A stretch of 64,000 bases of DNA, taken from NCBI GenBank assembly GCA_020633465.1, contig JACKDN010000003.1, positions 588,331-652,330 of the forward strand, written 5' to 3'. Within the stretch, counting starts at the first letter, position 1. Every line of letters begins with the position of its first letter. A program made the translations under genes and the position numbers. Source of the stretch: Myxococcales bacterium (lineage in GTDB: Bacteria; Myxococcota_A; Bradymonadia; UBA7976; UBA1532). Of this stretch, positions 48,504 through 57,321 are shown piece after piece. The notes under the pieces were generated by a model. It made no database searches, had not been told where the DNA came from, and worked only from the letters and a program-made list of their open reading frames with translations.

Positions 48504-51500
48504 TCAGTCGGGCGGCGCGGGACGAACCTGAACCACGGCCGGCGAGAACCACCAGCTGACGTGGCCGAAGAGGGCGACGAGGCGGTCGGGGGCCAGGGTC
48601 AGCAGGCCCGAGGCGTGCGGCAGCGCCGCCGAGAGGTGTGGGTCGAGCAGGGCGCCCGTCGACGTGTCGATCACCGCGATGCGGGTGAGCGGCATGGGGT
48701 CGCCCTGCGTCGGGAAGATCTCGGTCACGAAGTTGAAGCCGCCGGTCACGTACAGCAGCGGGCCGTCGTGCACCAGACTGTAGACGCGCGCGTGGTTCGC
48801 GACCGGATCGCCCGCGTCGTCGACGAAGCGATCGGTGAGGACGAAGCGCATCGTCACCTCGCCGCTGTCCGGGTCGAGCACGGCCACCTGATTGTCGCTG
48901 TAGCGGGTGGCGACGAAGCCGTCACCGCACACGAGCGCGCCCGGGCTGGGCGGGTCGAAGAAGGTCCGGCGCTCGCCGGTCTCGAGATCCAGCGCGTGGA
49001 TGGTCCGGTCGACGCCGGCGACCACACCCGACAGGAGCAGCTCGCCCCGGTGCACACAGAGATCGTACAGCGTGTGCGTGGTGAGGGGGCCGCTGGGCAG
49101 CGGAGACCACGCGTCGACCTCACCGCTCACCGGATCGATGCGGGCGAGCTGCGAGCGGTCCTCGTCGCCGATCTCGTAGAAGTCGCCCATCGCATACACG
49201 CCCTCCGGCCGCGCAAGCAGCCTGGTCACCGAGTCCTCGCGCTCGCGGACTCGGCTGCCGCGCGCGCGGGGGTTCCACGGCAGCAGCTCCAGCGTGTCGA
49301 GATCGAAGGCGGCCAGGTTGGCGCGTAGCGCCTCGCCGACGCGCGTGAAGTCGCCGCCGACGTACAGGGTCGAGCCCTGCATCGCCAGCGCCCGGACAGC
49401 GCTGCCGTCCGCCGGATCGGCGAAGGGGCGCCACGCCAGCACTTCGCCCGTCGCCAGGTCCATGGCGGCCAGGTAGGGGCGGGCCACGCCGGCGAGGATG
49501 GCCAGGCGCCCACCGTAGACGATGCGGTCCCGATCGATCGCCACGGCGCGTATTCGCCCCGAGCTGTCGAGCGCCGACTCCAGGGGCGTCGGCAACGGAT
49601 CGACCTCACCGGTCGACAGGTCGACCGTCACGACGAGCGACGGGGCCGCGCTCGCCAGCGACGGCGCCCGGCCCGCCACCACCAACGTATCGCCCTCGAG
49701 CGCGACGGCGGCCTCGTCCGCCATCTCGGGCAGCTCGGCGGCCCACGCCTGGGTGGCGCCGGTCGCCGGCTCCAGGCTGCGCACGTGGACGCGGCGGCCG
49801 CGCTCGCCCACGATCAGCACGCGGTCCGGTCGGGGGAAGATGACGTCGGCGACGACGCCCAGATCGGCGTCCGGCGCGAAGGGCAGCAGCGCGCCGCTCG
49901 CGACGTCGAAGGCGGCCAGCCCGGCGCGCGCCTCGCCGTCCACCGCGACGAACTCACCGGCCACGTAGACGACGCCCTCGGCGGCCGCCACGGCGGTCAG
50001 CCGGGCCGGCTGCTGGTTCTCGTTGGTGAAGCTCGGCGCCCAGTCCAGCAGCGCGCCCGTGGCCGCGTCGAGGGCCACGACGCCGTACCGTTGGCGGTCG
50101 TCGTCGAGCACGAAGCGCTCGTTGACCACGTACACCACGCCGCGATGCGCGGCCAGGTGCGTGATGCTCGAGATGGGGACCACCGTCGGCGCGAAGGGCA
50201 GCAGGTCGCCGGTGCTCGGATCGAAGGCCACCAGCGATTGGCGGGGCTGCCCCTGCAGCGTGCCCGTCGGGAGCCCCACGTGGGCGTACAGCGCGCCGTC
50301 GGCCAGCAAGGCGGCGTTGACCCAGGCGGACGTGATCGTCGGATCCGCCGGCGGCCCGAGGCGCGCGTCGAACGCGCTCACCCGCGCGTCGGCGGTCACG
50401 TGGGCCAGGCGGGCGCGCCGGTCCTCGCCGACGCGGTCGAAGTCGCCCACCAGGAAGTAGCCGCCCTCGCCGTCGGGCAGCAGGTGCTCGATGGCGCCGT
50501 TCACCCGGGGCCACGCGTGCAGGCGGTCGCCGGGCGCCTCGCGCGACGTGACCACCAGGGCGCCGGCGGCGGGACCGAAGGCTCGGAACCGGCCGCCCAG
50601 GTACATGCGCCCGCGCGCCGAGTCGACGACCACCGCGTCGACCGGCCCGTTGGGCACGTGCAGGGGGACCTGCAGGCATCGCGTCGCGGCGCCCTCGCCC
50701 ACCTGGACGAAGCCGCAGCCACAGGGGCCCGGCGCGACGGCCACGGCGTCGTGGGGGCAGGCGTCCCGGCAGTCGAGCGTCCCGTCGAGATCCGCGTCCG
50801 CGTCCGCGACGCCGCAGCCGCAGACGCCGGGCTGCGTCTTGCCGGCGTCCTCGGGACAGGCGTCGACGCAGTCGGGCGCGCCGTCGCCGTCGCCGTCGGT
50901 GTCCTCGATGGGCGAGCCGCAGCCGCAGCCGATCTCGACGCGCGTCGCGTCGGCGGGGCAGGCGTCGACGCAATCGGGGGTGCCGTCGCCGTCGGCGTCG
51001 GCGTCGGGCTCGGGCAACCCGCAGCCGCAGCCGACCGCGACGCGGCGCGGATCCGCCGGGCACGCATCGACGCAGTCCGCGGCGCCATCGCCGTCGTCGT
51101 CCGCGTCCGCGACGCCGCACCCGCACACCCCAGGCTCGCGCTTGGCGGCGTCGTCGGGGCAGGCGTCGACGCAGTCCGCGGCGCCGTCGCCGTCGGCGTC
51201 CGGCGCGGGCACGCCGCACCCGCACGGCCCGGCCACGATCTCGGCGGGATCCGCGGGACAGCCGTCGTCGCAGTCGAGCGCGCCGTCGCCGTCGCTGTCG
51301 GCGTCGGGCGCGCCGCAGCCGCAGAGGCCCGGCTCGGTCTTGTCGGGGTCGGCCGGGCAGCCGTCCTCGCAGTCGAGCGCGCCGTCGCCGTCGCTGTCGG
51401 CGTCGGGCGCGCCGCAGCCACAGAGGCCCGGCGCGGTCTTGGCGGGATCGGCCGGGCAGGCGTCCTGGCAATCGAGGGCGCCGTCGTCGTCCGTGTCGAC

Positions 51501-52244
51501 GTCGGGCATGCCACAGCCGCAGACGCCGGGCTCGGTCTTCCCCGGATCGGCGGGGCACTCGTCGGCGCAGTCGAGCACGTCGTCGCCGTCCCGATCGACG
51601 TCCGGCCGCCCACAGCCGCAGGCGCCGGGCTCGGTCTTCAGGGGGTCGTCGGGGCAGGCGTCGACGCAGTCGGCGGCGTCGTCCTCGTCGCGGTCGGTGT
51701 CGGGCACGCCGCAGCCGCACGCGCCCGGCGCGGACTTGTCCCCGTCGTTCGGGCATCCGTCGGCGCAGTCCATCACGGCGTCGCGATCCGCGTCCGAGGG
51801 TGGATCGCAGGCGGGTCGCAGGGCGCAGTCGGCGAAGGCCAGGCACACCCCGGTGTAGCAGCCGCCGAACACCTCGGGCAGCGCGCCCGCCGGACAGACC
51901 GGGCGCGGATCGCGGCAGCTCAGCGGGCCGCGGTCGACCTCGCAGAGGACGTCCTCGTCGTCGCAGTGGCCGTCGCGGTCGCCGTCCGGGCACCCGGCCG
52001 CGGCGTCGCGGCGGCGCCCTCGATCGGGCAGGGGCGGCGCTGCGTCGACCACCGCGTCGGCGATCGCCGCGTCGCGCAGCCGGGCCGCGTCGTCGGCGGT
52101 GCCGCCGGCGTCGCGGGGCCGGGCGTCGGCGCTGGTCGCCGCCGGATCGTCCGCTGACTCACAGCCTGCGCCGAGCGGCGCACCGAGCACGCACACCACC
52201 GCCAGCCGCACCACCCGGGCGGCTCCCATCCGATCGATTGCCAT
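48504..52244 (-). CDS. Giant lipoprotein with calcium-binding TSP3-like repeats and a beta-propeller
   Basis: A 1246-residue predicted lipoprotein (lipobox GAGC). Residues of about 125-545 hold some thirteen repeats related to thrombospondin type 3 repeats, each DxDGDGxxDCxDxCPxD followed by CGCG (for example DADSDGDGALDCEDGCPADP, then CGCGAPDA). They are rich in Ca2+-binding Asp and disulfide Cys. Residues of about 560-1246 are a beta-propeller-like region with repeats such as LAAFDVASGALLPF and LAAMDLATGEVLAW, typical of PQQ-like or delta-60-type propellers. The ATG at 52244 has GAGGG upstream. A start at 52304 would lengthen the N terminus without a better signal. It is likely a surface or matrix adhesin or sensor. 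Confidence 0.82.
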   Translation of the reverse strand: MAIDRMGAARVVRLAVVCVLGAPLGAGCESADDPAATSADARPRDAGGTADDAARLRDAAIADAVVDAAPPLPDRGRRRDAAAGCPDGDRDGHCDDEDVLCEVDRGPLSCRDPRPVCPAGALPEVFGGCYTGVCLAFADCALRPACDPPSDADRDAVMDCADGCPNDGDKSAPGACGCGVPDTDRDEDDAADCVDACPDDPLKTEPGACGCGRPDVDRDGDDVLDCADECPADPGKTEPGVCGCGMPDVDTDDDGALDCQDACPADPAKTAPGLCGCGAPDADSDGDGALDCEDGCPADPDKTEPGLCGCGAPDADSDGDGALDCDDGCPADPAEIVAGPCGCGVPAPDADGDGAADCVDACPDDAAKREPGVCGCGVADADDDGDGAADCVDACPADPRRVAVGCGCGLPEPDADADGDGTPDCVDACPADATRVEIGCGCGSPIEDTDGDGDGAPDCVDACPEDAGKTQPGVCGCGVADADADLDGTLDCRDACPHDAVAVAPGPCGCGFVQVGEGAATRCLQVPLHVPNGPVDAVVVDSARGRMYLGGRFRAFGPAAGALVVTSREAPGDRLHAWPRVNGAIEHLLPDGEGGYFLVGDFDRVGEDRRARLAHVTADARVSAFDARLGPPADPTITSAWVNAALLADGALYAHVGLPTGTLQGQPRQSLVAFDPSTGDLLPFAPTVVPISSITHLAAHRGVVYVVNERFVLDDDRQRYGVVALDAATGALLDWAPSFTNENQQPARLTAVAAAEGVVYVAGEFVAVDGEARAGLAAFDVASGALLPFAPDADLGVVADVIFPRPDRVLIVGERGRRVHVRSLEPATGATQAWAAELPEMADEAAVALEGDTLVVAGRAPSLASAAPSLVVTVDLSTGEVDPLPTPLESALDSSGRIRAVAIDRDRIVYGGRLAILAGVARPYLAAMDLATGEVLAWRPFADPADGSAVRALAMQGSTLYVGGDFTRVGEALRANLAAFDLDTLELLPWNPRARGSRVREREDSVTRLLARPEGVYAMGDFYEIGDEDRSQLARIDPVSGEVDAWSPLPSGPLTTHTLYDLCVHRGELLLSGVVAGVDRTIHALDLETGERRTFFDPPSPGALVCGDGFVATRYSDNQVAVLDPDSGEVTMRFVLTDRFVDDAGDPVANHARVYSLVHDGPLLYVTGGFNFVTEIFPTQGDPMPLTRIAVIDTSTGALLDPHLSAALPHASGLLTLAPDRLVALFGHVSWWFSPAVVQVRPAPPD

Positions 52245-52344
52245 CTGATCCCTCGCGCTCCACGGCCTCGGAGCCACTGTAGCCGGCTGGACGTCAGGGC
52301 CCAAGGACGCTGGAGGCGATCGGGGGGTGAACGGCGGTCGGGTG

Positions 52345-52392
52345 GAAAAGTGGAAAAGTGGGCGCGCAGGTTTGTTTGTGTGGCACGACCCC
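52345..52392. repeat. AT-rich two-block repeat element, copy B
   Basis: AAAAGTGGAAAAGTG (52345-52359), eight variable bases, GGTTTGTTTGTGTG (52368-52381) and, after a short gap, CGACCCC (52386-52392). The element ends 15 bases from the stop codon of the minus-strand lipoprotein gene. In this copy GACCCC can pair with GGGGTC next to the stop codon, giving a hairpin directly downstream of the coding region. Confidence 0.85.
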
Positions 52393-52407
52393 GGCGGGCC
52401 GCTGGGG

Positions 52408-53469
52408 TCAGGGGGCGCGGCGGTAGCCCAGCCAGGTGAGGCAGGGCAGGCCCACGCCGGGATCGCTGTCGATCATCGTGCCGTCGGCGCGGACGGTGCC
52501 GGTGCCGAAGACGGTCCAGCTGGCCTCGGGCAGCGTGCGCCCGTCGGCGCCCCGGCAGTCGAGGCCGCCGAGCACGAACAGCTCGACGGTCGTCCCGGGG
52601 GGCAGCCCGGTCGTGTTGGGCAGGTGCACCGGGGCGCCGGGGGCGTCCACCGATCCCTCGGGGTACAGGGCGTACAGGCCGTCGAGGGGCGGGCCGTCGT
52701 CGAGGAAGCACAGGCCGCGGGCGTCCACGGGCACGCGGCGCCCGGCGATGTCCTCGTAGGTGCCGGCCCCCGTGTAGTAGCGGCGCGGCACGAGATCCAG
52801 CACCAGGCCGTCGTCGATGACGATCGGGCGCTCGGCGTCGCGATCACCCTCGGGCGGAAGGTCCAGCGCGGGCCGCGTCTGGAACAGCACCAGGGGATCG
52901 GGCAGCCGCAGCACCGGGGGCGCGCCCGTCACGTCGACCTCGCAGTAGGTGGCCGCTTTGCCGCTGCCGGGCAGCAGCACGCGCATCGCCGCGTGCGAGA
53001 CGCAGCGCACCTCGTCGGGCACCTGCACCGTGAAGACGCCCTCGGCGTCCGCGTCGCCGGGCCGCAAGCACCGCAGGGTGTTGCTCGGTGAGACGCGCAG
53101 GCACACCTGCGCCTTGGCCCCGGGCAGAGGCGCCCCGCCAGGCGCGACGACCCAGCCCCGCACCACCGACACCCACTCGGCGGCGCACTCGGCGGGCCGA
53201 TCGGTGGGCGCGTCGGGGATGTCGGCGCCCACGGCCGCGGGCACCTCGGGCTGCCAGTCGACGTCCTCGTCCACCGGGGGCGCCGCGTCGTCGGTGCGCG
53301 GCGCGGCGTCCGGCGCCGCGTCGGTGTCCTCGGCGTCCGGCCTCGCCCCGGCGTCGGCCGGGCGCGCGTCGGACGCCGGCGCCGTCGCGTCGGCCGGCGC
53401 GCCCTCGGCGCCGCCGTCGTCGCAGCCCGCGCCGGTCAAGGCCAGCGCGACCGCGAGCCAGCACCTCAC
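52408..53469 (-). CDS. Hypothetical lipoprotein
   Basis: A 353-residue predicted lipoprotein (lipobox LTGAGC). After the acidic Ala/Asp/Pro linker (to about residue 75) the mature part starts near VGADIPDAPTDRPAECAAEW and has a carboxypeptidase-regulatory-like region (about 105-190: VRGWVVAPGGAPLPGAKAQV, FTVQVPDEVRCVSHAAMRVL). No enzymatic motif is visible. The start is the GTG at 53469, where GTGA overlaps the stop of the thioredoxin-like lipoprotein gene, so translation is coupled. The 3' end carries AT-rich repeat copy B. It is probably a partner of the two lipoproteins upstream. Confidence 0.78.
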   Translation of the reverse strand: MRCWLAVALALTGAGCDDGGAEGAPADATAPASDARPADAGARPDAEDTDAAPDAAPRTDDAAPPVDEDVDWQPEVPAAVGADIPDAPTDRPAECAAEWVSVVRGWVVAPGGAPLPGAKAQVCLRVSPSNTLRCLRPGDADAEGVFTVQVPDEVRCVSHAAMRVLLPGSGKAATYCEVDVTGAPPVLRLPDPLVLFQTRPALDLPPEGDRDAERPIVIDDGLVLDLVPRRYYTGAGTYEDIAGRRVPVDARGLCFLDDGPPLDGLYALYPEGSVDAPGAPVHLPNTTGLPPGTTVELFVLGGLDCRGADGRTLPEASWTVFGTGTVRADGTMIDSDPGVGLPCLTWLGYRRAP

Positions 53470-55007
53470 AGCGGCTCGAGCGTCAACCGATAGGCCGCGC
53501 TCGCCCCCTGGTAGCCGAACACCACCAGCGTCGCGGGCCCGTGCCAGACGAACGTCTCGTGGCTGGTCGTGCCGTTGCTGCCGACGACGTCGGCGCCGTC
53601 CTGCAGCGGCTGGTCGAGCGCCTCGTCCCACACGAACACGTCCAGATCGCCCACGTCGCCGTCGAAGTCGAGCGACACGCGCCACTCACCCTCGACGTCG
53701 ATGGCGTAGTAGTCGGGCTCCTCGGCGCAGATGCCGCCGCTCACCTCACCGGGCGCCAGCGGCGCCGCCTGCGCGGGCGTGTCGTTGGGCTCGCTGTCTT
53801 CCTCGTCCCCCTCGGCGCAGTGGTTCGCGAACGGGGGCGGGCCCGGATCCGACCAGTCGGCCTCGGGATCCTGGGCGATCTGCAGCAGCGGCAGATAGTA
53901 GTCGCTGTGGTTGCTGTCGGTGACGACCTGCATGTCGCGCGTCCGCACCGCGATCACCGTCGGGAACGCCGTCACGATGGGCTGCATGTGCAGCCAGTCC
54001 GGCCGCGGCTGCGCGTCGTGATCGCCGACGCGGATGGCGTAGCTGTCGCCGACGATGTGCTCGACGTGGTTCTGCGCGAAGACGTTGCTGGCCGGGCCGA
54101 AGTCGGTGGTCTCGGCCTCGAGGATCACCAGCAGGCCGCCGGCCGCCTCGATGGCCGCGGCCTCGGGCAGCAGCCGCTGCTGATACAGCGTGCAGGGCGC
54201 GCACCAGCCGGCGCTGACGATGAAGAACACCACCGAGACGTCCGCGTACTCGGCGTTGCAGTACACGTCGGCCAGCCGGAAGTCGAAGGTGGTGCCGTCG
54301 GGCCGGTAGGCGCCCTCCCAGAACAGCGGCGGGATGACGCTGCCATAGCGGATGGCGTTCGAGAAGCGCGGGTAGTCGCAGGTGGCCACCGTGTCCAGCG
54401 TGGCGCTCAGCTCGCCGACGTGGGCGGTCAGCGTCACCGCGCCGCCGCGGTGCAGCGTCGCGACGCCCCCCGCGGCCACCGTCGCGACGGCGGCGTCCGA
54501 GGTCTCCCACGTGGCCTCGGCGGTCAGATCCACCTCGCCGCCGTCGTCGCGCGTGCCGATGACCGTCAGCTGCGTCTCGGCGCCCACCTTCAGCTCGGCC
54601 GCGGGCGCCTCCACGCGCAGCGCCGTCGGCGGCGTCGCCGCGACCACCTCGACCCCGCGCGTCTGGCTGGCGCCTCCGAAGGCGCAGGTGACGTCCGCCT
54701 GCCCCACCGCCACGCCGACCACCTGCCCGCCGTCGACGGTCAGCACATCCGGGTTCGACGACGTCCAGGTGGCCTCCGCGGTCACGTCGCGCGCGCTGCC
54801 ATCGGCCAGCGTCGCCGTCGCCGTCAGGTCGAGCGTCCCGCCGACCGACAGGGCCCCGTCGCCGCCGGCGATCTCGAGCGCGCTGGCCGCCTGCCCGGCC
54901 GCCGCCCCGCCGTCACCCCGGGCGTCCCCGCTCGATCCGTCGTCGCAGGCCGCCATCCCCAGCATCGCCAGCGCGACGATCGGCCCCCACTGTCCTCTGC
55001 GTCCCAT
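53466..55007 (-). CDS. Lipoprotein with Ig-like domains, a thioredoxin-like domain and a PPC-type domain
   Basis: A 513-residue predicted lipoprotein (lipobox LGMAAC). Two BIG2-type Ig-like domains (about 45-125 and 130-205) are followed by a thioredoxin-like domain (about 240-350) with the redox motif CAPC in SAGWCAPCTLYQQRLLPE, and a C-terminal pre-peptidase-type (PPC-like) beta-sandwich (about 405-513). The N-terminal Ig-like domains may present the redox domain at the surface. The ATG at 55007 has AGGAGG, which overlaps the stop codon of the upstream gene (TGAGGAGG). That makes coupling likely. It is in one operon with the lipoprotein genes on both sides. Confidence 0.82.
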   Translation of the reverse strand: MGRRGQWGPIVALAMLGMAACDDGSSGDARGDGGAAAGQAASALEIAGGDGALSVGGTLDLTATATLADGSARDVTAEATWTSSNPDVLTVDGGQVVGVAVGQADVTCAFGGASQTRGVEVVAATPPTALRVEAPAAELKVGAETQLTVIGTRDDGGEVDLTAEATWETSDAAVATVAAGGVATLHRGGAVTLTAHVGELSATLDTVATCDYPRFSNAIRYGSVIPPLFWEGAYRPDGTTFDFRLADVYCNAEYADVSVVFFIVSAGWCAPCTLYQQRLLPEAAAIEAAGGLLVILEAETTDFGPASNVFAQNHVEHIVGDSYAIRVGDHDAQPRPDWLHMQPIVTAFPTVIAVRTRDMQVVTDSNHSDYYLPLLQIAQDPEADWSDPGPPPFANHCAEGDEEDSEPNDTPAQAAPLAPGEVSGGICAEEPDYYAIDVEGEWRVSLDFDGDVGDLDVFVWDEALDQPLQDGADVVGSNGTTSHETFVWHGPATLVVFGYQGASAAYRLTLEPL

Positions 55008-55019
55008 CACGGCGCCTCC

Positions 55020-57104
55020 TCAGTTGCCCGTGCGGCGCACGGTCAGGGTGTACGTGCCGGCGAAGCCGCCCTGGTAGCCATCGACGAACAGGTACATCGG
55101 CTCGCCGGCCTCGAGCCGCACGTCGACCGCGCTGGCGACGTTGCCGCCCTGGAGGTCGATGTCGTCGTTGCAGGCCAGCTCGTGCGCCTCGGCGCCGAAC
55201 GCGCACAGGCTGCGCGCGAAGAGCACCGTGTCGCCGCCCTCGGGCAGGTCGGACAGCTCGGCGTGCCAGGTGCCCGCCTCGGGCGCCACGAAGCTGTGGA
55301 CGGCGTTCGGGCCGCCGCCCCCGCAGGTGCCCGTGCCGTAGTTGACCGCGCCGGTGCTGTCGCCCTCGTGGACGAAGGCGCCGTCGGCCTCGGCCGCGTT
55401 CAGATCGACCACCGGCCAGGCGTCCGGGCAGGCGGCCGTGAGCTCGGCGCACACCAGCATCGTCGGATCGGCCTCCCGCGCGCACCCCGCCTCGTCCGGG
55501 CAGATACCCAGGCCGCCGCGGTCGTCGCAGGCGTCGCCCAGCATCACGTTCGGCGTCGGCTCGACGGCGGCCTCCAACGCCTCGCTGACGCGCCCCGTCC
55601 GGTCGACCACCGCCACGCTGGCGCGCACCGCGGTGGCCGCGCGCTCGCTGTTGCAGGCGTCCAGCATCGCGTTGGCTTCGTCCACGCACGTCTGCTGGTC
55701 GCCGCCGCGTCCGACGCAGCCGTTGAAGAACACCTGCGCCTCGGACAGGCAGCTCTCGAACGATCCGTTGAACGTGCGGACGGCCTCGTAGGCGCCGGCG
55801 TCGGCCACCACGCGGTCGAAGAGGAGGCGCGTCGGCTGGCCGTCGGCCTCGAGCGAGAACGCGGCGCCCTCGGCGTCGACGAACCGCACCTCCACGGCCC
55901 CGACGTCGTCTTCGGGATCGGTGCCCGTGGCCCGCACGGCGAAGATGCGGCGGTCGGCGTTGTAATAGACGGCGGCGCTGGTCACGGTCGGCGCCGTCGC
56001 GCGCTCGCACGTGAAGCGGGCGTCCTCGTCGCGGTCCACGCAGGCGTCGTCGGGGCCGCACAGGTCCCGCGCGCGGGACGGGTCGCAGGCGTCCCCGCGG
56101 GCGCGCACCTCGGTGGGCGGCGCCGCCGCGGCGCTCACCTGCTCGCTCCACTGGCCCTGGCTGTTGCCCACCGCGAAGGTGGCGGTGCCGATCGTCGGCG
56201 GATCCTCGAAGACGGCGCTGCCCTCGACCGTGAACGCGCCGTCCCCGCCGGGGATCACGACGAACAGCTCGACGGCGTCGAAGCTCTCCTCGAGCTCGGG
56301 CCCCGCGTCGCTCAACCGCAGCGGGTTGCCGGCGGCGTCGATCAGGCCCAGCCGGAAGTGGGTGATCTCGCCGTCGGGGTTGGTGCCGTGCAGCCGGACG
56401 CCGAACGATCCCACCTCGGGGTTGAAGAAGGCCTCGAAGTCGTCGATGCGCGGCGGCGCGCTCGTCACCGGCTTCGCGGTGAGGGTGAAGGCGTCGCTGG
56501 CGAAGCCCTCGAAGTGGTCGACCACCAGGAAGACCGTCTCGCCTGCCTCGAGCGTCAGCAGCAGGCGGCTCGTGGGGTCGTCGCCGCTGACGTCGTCGCT
56601 GCAGCCGAACTCGCTGAACCCGTCGTCGCAGTCGCGCAGCGCGAACAGCAGCGTGTCGAAGCCGGTGCCGGCCGTCGCGAAGCTCCAGTCGCCCGCCGCG
56701 GGCGCGGTGAAGCGCAGCACGGCGTCGCTGCCCGTCTCCTGACCCGAGCAGCCCCCGGCGAAGCGATCCTCGGCGGACGTCGTGCCGGTGAACACGAGGG
56801 CGTCGCCGTCCGCCGCGGCGCTCGCGTTGAAGTCGAGCAGCTCGACGTTCCCGCCGCAGGCGGCGACCGGCTGTCCGCCCATGCCCGGCTCGCCGCCCGC
56901 GCCCGGCTGGCCGCCCATGCCCGGCTGGCCGCCCATGCCCGGCTGTCCGCCCATGCCCGGGGTGCCCCCCGCGCCCGGGGCGCCGCCCATGCCGCCGAGG
57001 GCCGCGTCGGGCTGCGACGCCCCGCCACCGCCGTCGTCGCAGGCGACCAGCGCCATCACGAGCAGCGTCCAGAACAAGCCGGGGATCACGGCGAAGGCTC
57101 GCAT
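55020..57104 (-). CDS. Lipoprotein with two PPC-like domains and a central Cys-containing region
   Basis: A 694-residue predicted lipoprotein (lipobox ALVAC) with a Gly/Met/Pro linker of GMGGQP repeats. PPC-like beta-sandwich domains sit near both ends (about 65-180: AGDWSFATAGTGFDTLLFAL, and about 595-694: AGTWHAELSDLPEGGDTVLF). The middle contains paired segments about fold-like strands with Cys (ACDPSRARDLCGPDDACVD, ACDDRGGLGICPDEAGCARE). GGAGG before the ATG at 57104 sets the start. The frame continues upstream without similarity. It is the first gene of a tight operon of three lipoproteins, and divergent from the kinase/cyclase gene across 217 bases. Function unknown. Confidence 0.78.
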   Translation of the reverse strand: MRAFAVIPGLFWTLLVMALVACDDGGGGASQPDAALGGMGGAPGAGGTPGMGGQPGMGGQPGMGGQPGAGGEPGMGGQPVAACGGNVELLDFNASAAADGDALVFTGTTSAEDRFAGGCSGQETGSDAVLRFTAPAAGDWSFATAGTGFDTLLFALRDCDDGFSEFGCSDDVSGDDPTSRLLLTLEAGETVFLVVDHFEGFASDAFTLTAKPVTSAPPRIDDFEAFFNPEVGSFGVRLHGTNPDGEITHFRLGLIDAAGNPLRLSDAGPELEESFDAVELFVVIPGGDGAFTVEGSAVFEDPPTIGTATFAVGNSQGQWSEQVSAAAAPPTEVRARGDACDPSRARDLCGPDDACVDRDEDARFTCERATAPTVTSAAVYYNADRRIFAVRATGTDPEDDVGAVEVRFVDAEGAAFSLEADGQPTRLLFDRVVADAGAYEAVRTFNGSFESCLSEAQVFFNGCVGRGGDQQTCVDEANAMLDACNSERAATAVRASVAVVDRTGRVSEALEAAVEPTPNVMLGDACDDRGGLGICPDEAGCAREADPTMLVCAELTAACPDAWPVVDLNAAEADGAFVHEGDSTGAVNYGTGTCGGGGPNAVHSFVAPEAGTWHAELSDLPEGGDTVLFARSLCAFGAEAHELACNDDIDLQGGNVASAVDVRLEAGEPMYLFVDGYQGGFAGTYTLTVRRTGN

Positions 57105-57321
57105 CATTCCTCCAGACGGCCGCTCGCGGCCACAGAGCGTCGGCGTGGCGCACTGTACCGACGTCGCAGGCCGACCGATACCGTCGAGCCGCGCGGCCTC
57201 GGATCGGCGGCGCCGGCGCGGGGGCCGCGACCGCGTCGCCGGCGCCGGCCGCACGGGGCGCGCGAGCTGCCGCCGGGGTGTCGCTTGCGGGGGGTGAGAG
57301 GCCTGTGGCTCACTCCTCTCG

